From Rhodobacterales bacterium (GTDB lineage: Bacteria; Pseudomonadota; Alphaproteobacteria; Rhodobacterales; Rhodobacteraceae), in NCBI GenBank assembly GCA_009992615.1, contig JAACVA010000014.1, forward strand, positions 1-17,247: a DNA stretch of 17,247 nt. Reading direction: 5' to 3'. A program made the position numbers and the translations under genes. The notes under the pieces are model-generated. The model worked only from the letters and a program-made list of their open reading frames with translations, was not told the origin of the DNA and searched no databases. This document shows positions 7,293 to 15,143 of the stretch, one piece after another. Positions within the stretch are counted from its first letter, which is position 1. Each line of letters starts with the position of its first letter.

Positions 7293-8995
7293 ACCGGCAG
7301 GCCAACCACGAATCGTGCACCCAGAGGATCGGATGTAACATCGGCATCGGTCGGGCGGATGTTTTCAGCCCAGATTACCCCCCCATGGGCCTCGACTATC
7401 TGCTTTGAAATAGCCAGGCCAAGGCCAGAGTTGTTGCCGAACTGACCCTCGGGGCGTTCGGAGTAGAACCGGTTGAACACCTTGGTCAGCGCCGATTCCG
7501 GGATGCCCGGACCGGTATCCTCAACCACCACCAACACACGGTTTTCACGTTTGCGCGCCCAGATACGGATGGCATCGCCGTCTTCGCAGAAGGAAATCGC
7601 ATTGGTGATCAGGTTGACAAACACCTGCGCCAAACGGCTTTCCAGCCCGTCGATGATGATCGGCTCACTCGGCAGGTCCGAGATGAACTCAATTCCCTTG
7701 CTCTTGGCATCCTCGCCCAGGTGATCGGCGAGATTGCCCAGCATGTTGAGCAAATCAAAGCTTTCTTCTTCTTCCTTGACCAATTCGGAATCCAGCCGGG
7801 ATGCGTTGGAAATATCGCTGACCAGCCGGTCAAGCCGCCGCACGTCATGGTCGATCACGTCAAGCAGGCGTTCACGCTGTTCGTCCTTTTTCACAAAGCG
7901 CAACGACCCAACGGCCGATCGCAGCGAAGCGAGGGGGTTCTTGATTTCATGCGCCACATCGGCGGCAAACTGTTCATTGGCATCAATCCGGTCGTACAGC
8001 GCCGCCACCATGCCGCGCAAGGCGCCGGACAGGCGGCCAATCTCATCGGGGCGCGCGGTCAGGTCGGGGATGCGCACACGGCTGGGCTTGACCGCCTTTG
8101 AATTGCGGTCGCGCCCGATTTCCGCCGCCGCCGCCAAATCGGACAACGGATTGGCAATGGTCGAGGCCAGAACAAGGCTCAGCCCGATGGATACGAGAAT
8201 GGCGATGACGAACATCTTCAACACCTGTTCGCGCTCTTCACGCACGAGGCGGTCAATCTCACCAGCGGCGCTGGTGATGGCGACGACGCCAATCACCTGA
8301 TCACCTTGCCGCACCGGGCTGGACACCGCAAAGACGGCACCGCCATTGGCATCGACACCGGTGTTCACCTGGGTGCTGCCCTGCAAGGTGCGTTCGATCA
8401 GATCGCGCGCCTCGGCTTCGAAATCGGCTGCGGGGCCGGTATCTTTGTCGGCCGCAAATATTGCCGACATGCCTTGCCAAAGGACATTCAGGAAATCAGT
8501 GATGACAGTGTTGCCATCCTCGCCAATGAAGCCCTGAATGTTTTCCGGCGGATCACGCCGCAAACCCACCGTCGACGCAATCAGCGCGCCAGTGTCGTCA
8601 TAAACGAAAATCTCGTTTGCGCTGGAAAACCGCAGATTGGCCAGGACGGCAGCCGCCTCGCCAGGCCCGCCCTGATCCAGGTGTGCGCCAAAGATTTCGG
8701 CCACCAGACCCGCCTCGGTGACCAGCGCCGCCTCACGCTGAACCACAAGGCTGTCGCGGAATGGGTTCAGATACAGCACCCCGGCCACCAGCACAAGGAT
8801 CGCCAAAAGGTTGAAAGTGATGATCTTGCGCGCCAGGGGCGAGCGGTTGATCGAGATCAGGCCGCGCTTTTGACGCCGCTCGCGCAATTCCTGCTCGACG
8901 GTTGCACCGGGCCCGGTCCAATCCTCGCCCAACACAACGCCGCCCTGCTTGGTGCCGCGCACCTTACCCACATCGATCACCGACGCCATCACCAT
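7289..8995 (-). CDS. chvG: Sensor histidine kinase ChvG (ExoS)
   Basis: A 568-residue membrane sensor kinase. A cytoplasmic N-terminal stretch (1-56) leads to membrane helix 1 (about 58-76), a periplasmic sensing domain (about 78-258), helix 2 (about 260-282) and a HAMP region (about 283-340). HisKA has FAADVAHEIKNPLASL with phospho-accepting His349. HATPase_c has the N box NLITNA (461-466), DTGPGIP (493-499) and GLGLA (524-528). In Agrobacterium and Sinorhizobium ChvG/ExoS controls acid and envelope responses together with ChvI; that function is carried over by family and gene order. The start at 8995 is three bases after chvI; an in-frame ATG at 8989 is an alternative. All catalytic motifs are present. 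Confidence 0.95.
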   Translation of the reverse strand: MVMASVIDVGKVRGTKQGGVVLGEDWTGPGATVEQELRERRQKRGLISINRSPLARKIITFNLLAILVLVAGVLYLNPFRDSLVVQREAALVTEAGLVAEIFGAHLDQGGPGEAAAVLANLRFSSANEIFVYDDTGALIASTVGLRRDPPENIQGFIGEDGNTVITDFLNVLWQGMSAIFAADKDTGPAADFEAEARDLIERTLQGSTQVNTGVDANGGAVFAVSSPVRQGDQVIGVVAITSAAGEIDRLVREEREQVLKMFVIAILVSIGLSLVLASTIANPLSDLAAAAEIGRDRNSKAVKPSRVRIPDLTARPDEIGRLSGALRGMVAALYDRIDANEQFAADVAHEIKNPLASLRSAVGSLRFVKKDEQRERLLDVIDHDVRRLDRLVSDISNASRLDSELVKEEEESFDLLNMLGNLADHLGEDAKSKGIEFISDLPSEPIIIDGLESRLAQVFVNLITNAISFCEDGDAIRIWARKRENRVLVVVEDTGPGIPESALTKVFNRFYSERPEGQFGNNSGLGLAISKQIVEAHGGVIWAENIRPTDADVTSDPLGARFVVGLPV

Positions 8996-8998
8996 GGT

Positions 8999-9700
8999 TT
9001 ACTCTTCGTTATAGCGATAGCCGATGCCATAGAGTGTCTCAATGGCCGAGAATTCGCTGTCGACACTGCGCATTTTCTTGCGCAACCGTTTGATATGGCT
9101 GTCGATGGTGCGGTCATCGACATAGACCTGATCGTCATAGGCGACATCCATCAGCTGATCGCGCGACTTGACGAAACCGGGCCGCTGGGCAAGCGCCTGC
9201 AACAGCAGGAATTCGGTCACGGTCAGCGAAACGTCGCGGCCTTTCCAGACCACGGCATGGCGCAGAGGGTCCATCCGCAGCTCGCCGCGGTGCATCACCT
9301 GACTGGCCTCGGCTTCGGTCACCTCGTCGCCTTGCATCACCTCTTGACGGCGCAACAGGGCGCGAATGCGTTCGACCAACAGGCGCTGCGAAAAGGGTTT
9401 CTTGACGTAATCATCCGCCCCCATGCGCAGGCCCAGCACCTCGTCGATCTCATCATCCTTGGAGGTCAGAAATATCACCGGCATCGAGCTTTTCTGGCGC
9501 ACCCTCTGCAACAGATCCATGCCATCCATACGGGGCATCTTGATGTCAAACACCGCCATGTCGGGCAGGCGTTTGTTGAAGGCATCAAGGGCGGCCTGCC
9601 CGTCATTATAGGTTTCAACCTCGAAACCTTCGGCCTCAAGAGTCATGGACACAGACGTCAGGATGTTCCTGTCGTCGTCCACCAATGCAATCCTAGACAT
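8999..9700 (-). CDS. chvI: Response regulator ChvI (OmpR family)
   Basis: A 233-residue DNA-binding response regulator. The receiver domain (about 1-120) has the acidic cluster DDD at 8-10, phospho-acceptor Asp52 in VFDIKMPRMDG, and LTSKDD (78-83). The C-terminal OmpR-type winged helix (about 135-230) shows LTVTEFLLLQALAQRPG, SRDQLMD and RTIDSHIKRLRKKM, ending in YGIGYRYNEE. It should be phosphorylated by ChvG from the next gene. AAGGA lies six bases before the ATG. It is the first gene of the minus-strand operon and is divergent from pckA, a recurring alphaproteobacterial arrangement. Direct control of pckA by ChvI is plausible but not shown here. Confidence 0.95.
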   Translation of the reverse strand: MSRIALVDDDRNILTSVSMTLEAEGFEVETYNDGQAALDAFNKRLPDMAVFDIKMPRMDGMDLLQRVRQKSSMPVIFLTSKDDEIDEVLGLRMGADDYVKKPFSQRLLVERIRALLRRQEVMQGDEVTEAEASQVMHRGELRMDPLRHAVVWKGRDVSLTVTEFLLLQALAQRPGFVKSRDQLMDVAYDDQVYVDDRTIDSHIKRLRKKMRSVDSEFSAIETLYGIGYRYNEE

Positions 9701-9904
9701 GGGTTTTCCTTGTGCTGCTCGATTACTGTTTTGTTGTTTTGTTGCATCTTCCGTTCTTGCCCCTGTGGAATCAACAAATAACTGCGAATCAGGCCGGTAT
9801 TGGCGCCATAATTTGGCCCCAAAGTGGTTAGGAATGGCTAAATTGTCTCACTTTTATCAATTTGGGGCGGACCAGATCAGCGGTGAACCGGCCGCGTCCC
9901 GCCA

Positions 9905-9937
9905 TGGTTGCGCTAAACTGCCGACTGGTTGCGCTAA
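9905..9937. repeat. Two direct copies of TGGTTGCGCTAA, 21 bases apart
   Basis: Identical 12-base copies at 9905-9916 and 9926-9937. A third partial TTGCGC is at 9943-9948. A 21-base period is two DNA helix turns, so both copies face the same side, as expected for a dimeric OmpR-family regulator such as ChvI. Binding is inferred only. Confidence 0.6.
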
Positions 9938-10027
9938 CCCGCTTGCGCCCCGGGCGCTTCGGGTGTTTTGCCTAGGATATACCGCGTCGACACGACGCCA
10001 CGACGGCCCCCAAAACGCGGGCCACAC

Positions 10028-10033
10028 AGGAGG
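10028..10033 (+). promoter_or_regulatory. Ribosome binding site that fixes the pckA start
   Basis: A consensus AGGAGG lies seven bases before the ATG at 10041. It excludes the much longer in-frame opening that begins at 9645 inside chvI. Confidence 0.85.
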
Positions 10034-10040
10034 AACGGAC

Positions 10041-11639
10041 ATGATCGCAGGACGTGTAAACCCGGCGCATACGCTGGATACCCAAGGCATTACCGGCCTT
10101 GGCAAGGTGTTTTACAACCTGCTGGAGCCTGATCTCATGTCTCAGGCGATATTGCACAAGGAGGGCGAAATGGGCCAGGGCGGCACCTTGTTGGTGACCA
10201 CGGGCAAATTTACCGGCCGCTCGCCGAAAGACAAACATGTCGTGCGCAGCGCCACAACTGAAAACACGATCTGGTGGGAAAACAACGCCCCGATGACGCC
10301 TGATGCGTTTGACCGCCTGTATGACGACATGCTTGAGCACATGAAGGGGCGTGATTATTTCGTGCAGGATCTCTACGCCGGTGCAGACCCGGCCCTGCGG
10401 CTGGACGTGCGGGTGATCACCGAACTGGCCTGGCAATCCCTGTTCATCCGCACGATGCTGCGCCGTCCTGAACGCGCCGCACTGGACAGTTTCGTTGCCG
10501 ATTACACGGTCATCAACTGCCCCAGTTTCGCCGCCGACCCGGCAAAGCACGGCTGCCGTTCGGAAACGGTGATCGTAATGAATTTCGATCGCAAGCTGAT
10601 CTTGATCGGCGGCACGGAATACGCAGGTGAGAACAAAAAGGCGGTATTCTCGCTTTTGAACTATCTGCTGCCGGAAAAAGGCATCATGCCAATGCATTGC
10701 AGTGCCAACCACGCGCCCGGCAATCCTGTGGATACCGCCGTGTTCTTCGGTCTGTCGGGCACCGGCAAAACCACACTGTCGGCCGACCCTGCGCGCATCC
10801 TGATCGGTGACGACGAACACGGCTGGTCAGATCGCGGCACCTTCAATTTCGAGGGCGGCTGCTATGCCAAGACGATCAACCTGTCGGCCCAGGCCGAGCC
10901 CGAGATTTACGCAACAACCGGGAAATTCGCCACCATCATCGAAAACATGGTGTACGACCCCGAAACAAAAGATCTGGATTTCGAGGACGACAGCCTGACG
11001 GCCAACATGCGCGCGGCCTATCCGCTGCACTATATCTCGAACGCGTCGCCCACCGGTCTGGGCGGGCATCCGAAGAACATCATCATGCTGACCTGCGATG
11101 CCTTCGGCGTCCTGCCCCCGATTGCGCGGTTGACCCCGGCGCAGGCGATGTACCACTTCCTGTCGGGGTTCACCTCGAAGGTCGCCGGCACAGAACGCGG
11201 CGTGACCGAACCTGAGCCGACCTTCAGCACCTGTTTTGGCGCGCCCTTCATGCCCCGCCGCCCCGAGGTGTATGGCGCGCTGCTGAAAGCCAAGATCGCC
11301 AAACATGGCGCCACCTGCTGGCTGGTCAACACCGGCTGGACCGGGGGGGCCTATGGCACGGGGTCGCGGATGCCGATCAAGGCCACCCGTGCCCTGCTGA
11401 CAGCAGCACTGGACGGCAGCCTGGAAAAGGCACCGTTCCGCAAGGACAAGAACTTTGGCTTCGATGTGCCGGTGACGCTGGATGGTGTGCCCGATCTGTT
11501 GCTGGACCCGCGCCGCACCTGGGACAAACCCGACAGTTACGACCGCCAGGCGGCCAAACTGGCCAAAATGTTCAGCGAGAACTTTGCGCAATACGCCGAT
11601 CACATCGATGACGATGTACGCGCTGTCGCCATCGGCTGA
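10041..11639 (+). CDS. pckA: Phosphoenolpyruvate carboxykinase (ATP)
   Basis: A 532-residue ATP-dependent PEP carboxykinase that converts oxaloacetate and ATP to PEP, CO2 and ADP, the first committed step of gluconeogenesis from TCA intermediates. TGKFTGRSPKDKHVV near residue 55 is the substrate-binding region. The P-loop GLSGTGKTTLSAD starts at G237 with K243. The metal-binding kinase-2 motif IGDDEHGW has D257 and D258. NTGWTGGAYGTGSRM lies near the C-terminal lid. Length matches the E. coli enzyme (540). It is divergent from chvI. The product PEP is also the phosphate source for the PTS chain encoded by the opposite operon. Homologues in Agrobacterium respond to acid through ChvG/ChvI; here that is inference. 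Confidence 0.97.
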   Translation: MIAGRVNPAHTLDTQGITGLGKVFYNLLEPDLMSQAILHKEGEMGQGGTLLVTTGKFTGRSPKDKHVVRSATTENTIWWENNAPMTPDAFDRLYDDMLEHMKGRDYFVQDLYAGADPALRLDVRVITELAWQSLFIRTMLRRPERAALDSFVADYTVINCPSFAADPAKHGCRSETVIVMNFDRKLILIGGTEYAGENKKAVFSLLNYLLPEKGIMPMHCSANHAPGNPVDTAVFFGLSGTGKTTLSADPARILIGDDEHGWSDRGTFNFEGGCYAKTINLSAQAEPEIYATTGKFATIIENMVYDPETKDLDFEDDSLTANMRAAYPLHYISNASPTGLGGHPKNIIMLTCDAFGVLPPIARLTPAQAMYHFLSGFTSKVAGTERGVTEPEPTFSTCFGAPFMPRRPEVYGALLKAKIAKHGATCWLVNTGWTGGAYGTGSRMPIKATRALLTAALDGSLEKAPFRKDKNFGFDVPVTLDGVPDLLLDPRRTWDKPDSYDRQAAKLAKMFSENFAQYADHIDDDVRAVAIG

Positions 11640-11653
11640 GCCTGCTTTCAGGC

Positions 11654-11676
11654 GTCCGGGCCAACGCGGCCCGGAC
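11654..11676. terminator. Hairpin downstream of pckA
   Basis: GTCCGGGCC (11654-11662) and GGCCCGGAC (11668-11676) form a perfect 9-bp stem with a five-base loop, 14 bases after the pckA stop. There is no T tract on either side. The next gene is convergent, so it may serve as a two-way barrier. The rest of 11640-11736 shows nothing else. Confidence 0.6.
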
Positions 11677-11736
11677 ATGGCGCCTTTCACTGCGGATCGC
11701 TCTGCCGGCTGGGTACGCGATGATCCTCGGGGGGTG

Positions 11737-12330
11737 TTACCCGGCAAGATGTGCCTCAAGATGGGCCAGCCTGTCCTGCCCCCAGAACCGCGCGCCATCA
11801 TCTGTGATGTAGAACGGCGCGCCGAACACCCCGCGTGACACGGCCTCTTCCAGGTTGGCGGCATAGGTTTCGGCGCCACTCAACAGCCCCTTGTCGGCCA
11901 GCTCGGGGTCAAACCCGGCAGCAGACAACAAATCGCGGATCACCTCATCTTCGGCAATGTTGCGGTCTTCGGCCCAGCAGGCCCGCGCGAAGGAATGCAC
12001 AAGGCCGGGGAGATCGCCACCCCCCGCCGCCTGCGCTGCGATGATCGCATAGGATGACGGCGCCAAGTTGGTGGGCCAGTAGGCCGGTTTCATGTTGATC
12101 GCCATCCCGGCCAGCTTTGCCGACCGCGCAATATCCATCAGCCGGTATTCCTGACGCGATATATGCCGGTCCTTCGGCGGCAGGCCGCCGGTGCGGGCAA
12201 ACAACTGCATGATGTCCAGCGGTTTATACGTCACGCTGGCAGCCGCACCCCCCGCGATCTGTTCCAACTTGGTGCCTGCCAGATAGGTGTAGGGTGATAT
12301 CGTGGCGAAGAAATAATCAATATGGGCCAT
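11737..12330 (-). CDS. 2-hydroxychromene-2-carboxylate isomerase family protein (DsbA/GST-kappa fold)
   Basis: A 197-residue member of the DsbA-like HCCA isomerase family. It begins HIDYFFATISPYTYLA, where Ser12 in the SPY motif is the glutathione-activating serine used in place of the DsbA CxxC. GVFGAPFYI near residue 169 gives the cis-Pro loop, and FWGQDRLAHLE follows, all typical of the family. The named reaction belongs to naphthalene breakdown and needs glutathione, but no naphthalene genes are nearby. Relatives are often annotated this way with unknown substrate, so only the family call is firm. GGAGG lies eight bases before the ATG. It is divergent from prs and convergent with pckA. 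Confidence 0.88.
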   Translation of the reverse strand: MAHIDYFFATISPYTYLAGTKLEQIAGGAAASVTYKPLDIMQLFARTGGLPPKDRHISRQEYRLMDIARSAKLAGMAINMKPAYWPTNLAPSSYAIIAAQAAGGGDLPGLVHSFARACWAEDRNIAEDEVIRDLLSAAGFDPELADKGLLSGAETYAANLEEAVSRGVFGAPFYITDDGARFWGQDRLAHLEAHLAG

Positions 12331-12366
12331 TTTTGGCGCCTCCGTGCAGGGCTAAAGGTTTTCGGC

Positions 12367-12394
12367 ACCGTAGGGCCGTGCTAAGCGGTGTCAA
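12367..12394 (-). promoter_or_regulatory. Candidate promoter of the isomerase-family gene
   Basis: On the minus strand, a perfect -35 TTGACA (12394-12389) is followed after 16 bases by TACGGT (12372-12367), three of six to the -10 consensus. It is about 37 bases before the ATG. This segment also lies in the upstream region of prs. Confidence 0.4.
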
Positions 12395-12438
12395 CGTCAC
12401 GATTCCGTCATGGAATGTCACTCTGGGAACCCCGAAAC

Positions 12439-13455
12439 ATGCCAATCCATTCCGAGCCGAAACTGATTTCGGGCAATGCCAACCGCACCCTGGCCACGGC
12501 CATTGCCCGGCGCATGTCGATGCACCGTGGCATGGGGGTGAAACTGCTGGATGCCCGGGTCGAACGGTTCAACGATCAGGAAATCTTTGTCGAAGTGTTC
12601 GAAAATGTTCGTGGCGAGGACATGTTCATCATCCAGCCCACCAGCAACCCCGCCAACGACAACCTGATGGAGCTGCTGATCATGGCCGATGCCCTGCGGC
12701 GGTCGTCGGCGGCGCGGATCACCGCAGTGATCCCCTATTTCGGCTATGCCCGGCAGGACCGCCGCACCAAGGCGCGCACGCCGATCACCGCGAAACTGGT
12801 GGCGAACATGATCGTCGAATCCGGGGTCGAACGGGTGCTGACGATGGATCTGCACGCAGCACAGATTCAGGGCTTCTTCGACATCCCGGTTGACAACCTC
12901 TATGCCTCGCCGGTGTTTGCCCTGGATATACGGCACCAGTTCAAGGACAGCATGGGCGATCTGATGATCGTTTCGCCGGATGTGGGTGGCGTGGGCCGCG
13001 CCCGCGAACTGGCCCAACGCATCGCCTGCCCCCTGGCCATCGTTGACAAACGGCGCGAAAAGGCGGGCGAAGTGGCGGAAATGACGGTGATCGGTGACGT
13101 GACGGGCAAAACCTGCCTGATCGTCGATGACATATGCGACACCGCCGGAACCCTGTGCAAGGCCGCAGAGGTGCTGATGGCTGCCGGCGCCCAAGAGGTA
13201 CATTCCTATATCACCCATGGTGTATTGTCCGGCCCGGCGGTGGATCGGGTGGCGAAATCGGTGATGAAAAGCCTTGTCATAACCGACAGCATCGAACCTT
13301 CATCGGCCGTCAAGGCCGCCGCAAACATCCGCATCGTTCCCACCGCGCCAATGTTCGCCCAGGCGATCCTGAACATCTGGAACGGCACCTCGGTTTCGTC
13401 CTTGTTCGACCCCGAGACGCTGGGCCCTATTTATGAGGGGATGTATTCCCTGTGA
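12439..13455 (+). CDS. prs: Ribose-phosphate pyrophosphokinase
   Basis: A 338-residue PRPP synthase that makes phosphoribosyl pyrophosphate from ribose 5-phosphate and ATP for nucleotide, histidine and tryptophan synthesis. KLISGNAN at the N-terminus, NDQEIFVEVFENVRGED, YFGYARQDRR (flexible/ATP region), MDLHAAQIQGFFDIPVDNL and DKRREKAGE (catalytic lysine region) are all present. The PRPP-binding loop is VDDICDTAGT at 229-238. The frame is open 17 codons upstream (ATG at 12388 and 12415), but MPIHSEPKLISGNAN matches the normal family start. The ribosome binding site is weak (GGGA about nine bases away). It stands alone on the plus strand. Family certain, start fairly sure. Confidence 0.96.
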   Translation: MPIHSEPKLISGNANRTLATAIARRMSMHRGMGVKLLDARVERFNDQEIFVEVFENVRGEDMFIIQPTSNPANDNLMELLIMADALRRSSAARITAVIPYFGYARQDRRTKARTPITAKLVANMIVESGVERVLTMDLHAAQIQGFFDIPVDNLYASPVFALDIRHQFKDSMGDLMIVSPDVGGVGRARELAQRIACPLAIVDKRREKAGEVAEMTVIGDVTGKTCLIVDDICDTAGTLCKAAEVLMAAGAQEVHSYITHGVLSGPAVDRVAKSVMKSLVITDSIEPSSAVKAAANIRIVPTAPMFAQAILNIWNGTSVSSLFDPETLGPIYEGMYSL

Positions 13456-13461
13456 CATAAG

Positions 13462-13482
13462 CAGCGGCGTCATCCGCCGCTG
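13462..13482. terminator. Hairpin between convergent prs and DUF1217 gene
   Basis: CAGCGGCG (13462-13469) and CGCCGCTG (13475-13482), perfect over eight bases with a five-base loop. It begins six bases past the prs stop and contains the last codons and TGA (13472-13470) of the opposing gene. There is no T tract. Confidence 0.55.
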
Positions 13483-15068
13483 AGCAGGGCCAAGGCCACG
13501 CTGCCGATCCCCGACACCTGCGCGGTTTCGGATCCGCTCTGGACAAGATAGCGTTGCCGCAGCCGGTCCATAAGCTCAGGCTGGGTGAAATCGGCCAGGG
13601 TTTCGGTGCCGAAGTACCGCATCGACCGGGCCTTGAACTCGCCCAGTTGACGATCGACGTCCAGGGTGCCGAAACTGTCGGGCAGGCGCAGCACGGTTTC
13701 GAACACTTCGCGCATGGGTTTCGAGGCCATAACCGAAAACCAGCCTGAATTGTTGCTGGCGCCGCTCTGTACGATCTGGTTCAGGTCGCGTTCCATCGCC
13801 AGGGCAAACCGCATGCTGGGTTCGCTGTTGCCGATCTGTATCTCGAACTGTCGTTCCAGATAGTTGTTGATCAGGGCATCGGTAAAACCCGGCGGATAGG
13901 TCCGGTTCGTGTCGGGTTCTGTCAGGTTCAATGCCTTCGCGAGGGCGTCATACCGTTTGTCGGGAAAGACATTAACCAGCGAAGTCGGGCTTTTGGTATC
14001 GGATTCGAGGATCCGGTTCACGAAACCAACCTGATCGTCGCGCAACGGCAGATCGAAAAAGCTGAAGGTCGCCAACATCAGCGAGACGTCAGCGAAGAAT
14101 GCCTTGGCTGTCGCCGGTGGTGCCTCGCGATCCGACACCAGCGCAACGAGTTTTTCGAGCTTGCTTTCGAAGGGTTGGCCATTCGACACCGCTGCGGCCC
14201 GGTCGGCAAAGCCAAAGGCACCAGCGAGGGCGGCAAAGCGGCGATCCTCCTGCTGGTTGGCAACCGACCCGGGATCAAGCAGATCAGAGTCGAGAATGTC
14301 GCGCAGCCGGCCGGGATTGCTCGCCGCCTCCTCCAGCCCGAACATCTTCAACGATGCCACCAAAAGCTCGGGGTCATCGAACAGATCGTCGACGGTCGCG
14401 ATCACCGTGTCACGGCTTTCGACAAGGGCGGCGAACCCGCGCATGTCATCCTGCGATCCGCGCGCCGCGAAATCGAACATCCGCGCCAGTTCGGCATACC
14501 GAGGATCGGTCAGCCGGTTGGCAAAGGAATTCGCGTCCGTCAGGTCGGACTCCAAAACACTTTTCAGGAAATAGGTGTTCGACATGACCCCTTGCAGGTC
14601 GAACGTCTTCAATGTTGCGCGCAACAGGGACGGATCGGCCAGCAGGTCGTTCGATGTCTTGATGCCAGACAGATCGTTGCCCACATCCTTGGCCGTTTTC
14701 AGCACCGCCAACGATGCACCGCCGTTGCCAACAAAGTCGAATGTTTGAGCCAGGGCCAGATACCGCTTGTCGGCCAGCCGATTGGCCAAGGAGCCGCCAT
14801 CAGACAGATCGGAATCGAGTATTTTCTTGATGAATGCGCGGTTTTTCAGATCGTCGTCCAACCCGAAGGCGCCCAGCGCCACCTTCAGCAAGGCGCGGTC
14901 GCTTACCAATTCGTCCGAGGTTTGCACCTTGGACAGCTTGTCGCGCACCGACTGGGCTTCGCGGGCATTCTCGGGCGACTTTGCGAACAACGCCTGCTGC
15001 TGCGCCATCGTGCGTTTCAGGAAGGCATAGCCCCCTGGCCCCGATCCCAGAACCATCGGTGTAAACAT
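13470..15068 (-). CDS. DUF1217 family protein with four internal repeats
   Basis: A 532-residue protein. The ATG at 15068 has an AGGAGG five bases upstream, which decides the start over an in-frame start at 15092. Four diverged copies of a roughly 60-residue unit lie at about 53-112, 140-200, 228-288 and 322-382. Each has a phenylalanine-containing helix (LLKVALGAFGL, LLRATLKTFDL, LLVASLKMFGL, LMLATFSFFDL) followed by a block shaped ILDSDLxDxxSxANRLxDxRYxALA. A distinct C-terminal region follows (about 400-532; YLERQFEIQIGN). No signal peptide or membrane helix is seen. DUF1217 proteins are known mainly from alphaproteobacteria and often sit near flagellar genes; no flagellar gene is in this window. 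Function unknown. It is convergent with prs. Confidence 0.85.
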   Translation of the reverse strand: MFTPMVLGSGPGGYAFLKRTMAQQQALFAKSPENAREAQSVRDKLSKVQTSDELVSDRALLKVALGAFGLDDDLKNRAFIKKILDSDLSDGGSLANRLADKRYLALAQTFDFVGNGGASLAVLKTAKDVGNDLSGIKTSNDLLADPSLLRATLKTFDLQGVMSNTYFLKSVLESDLTDANSFANRLTDPRYAELARMFDFAARGSQDDMRGFAALVESRDTVIATVDDLFDDPELLVASLKMFGLEEAASNPGRLRDILDSDLLDPGSVANQQEDRRFAALAGAFGFADRAAAVSNGQPFESKLEKLVALVSDREAPPATAKAFFADVSLMLATFSFFDLPLRDDQVGFVNRILESDTKSPTSLVNVFPDKRYDALAKALNLTEPDTNRTYPPGFTDALINNYLERQFEIQIGNSEPSMRFALAMERDLNQIVQSGASNNSGWFSVMASKPMREVFETVLRLPDSFGTLDVDRQLGEFKARSMRYFGTETLADFTQPELMDRLRQRYLVQSGSETAQVSGIGSVALALLSGG

Positions 15069-15143
15069 CGCGTCCTCCTGCCGCGGCCTCATGGCACGCA
15101 GGACGACAGTGCGACCGATACCTTAAGATTCGGTGAGCGACGC

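Larger units (their letters stand above)
9701..10040. promoter_or_regulatory. Divergent control region between chvI and pckA
   Basis: 340 bases without a supported gene; an in-frame extension of pckA runs through it but lacks protein character. The chvI side (9701-9870) is AT-rich for this genome and holds two inverted repeats: TTTGG-CC-CCAAA (9812-9823) and GCCCCAAA (9816-9823) with TTTGGGGC (9861-9868). Also present is AAATTG (9840-9845) with CAATTT (9858-9863). The pckA side has TGGTTGCGCTAA twice, 21 bases apart, a -10-like TAGGATATA (9973-9981) and a GGCCC/GGGCC hairpin (10005-10023) just before the ribosome binding site. No convincing -35/-10 pair could be fixed for either gene. Confidence 0.7.

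Noticed and set aside
8306..9781. 491-codon plus-strand open frame opposite chvG and chvI
   Set aside because: Same reason: it mirrors two motif-complete genes and is rich in His, Gln and Arg, as expected of an antisense frame in high-GC DNA.
10005..10023. GGCCC/GGGCC hairpin just before the pckA ribosome binding site as a riboswitch
   Set aside because: The stem is only five bases with a nine-base loop and no known aptamer pattern is visible; noted only as part of the control region.
9645..10040. In-frame 132-codon upstream extension of pckA
   Set aside because: It begins inside chvI on the other strand and crosses the control region; AGGAGG at 10028 and the family N-terminus place the start at 10041.
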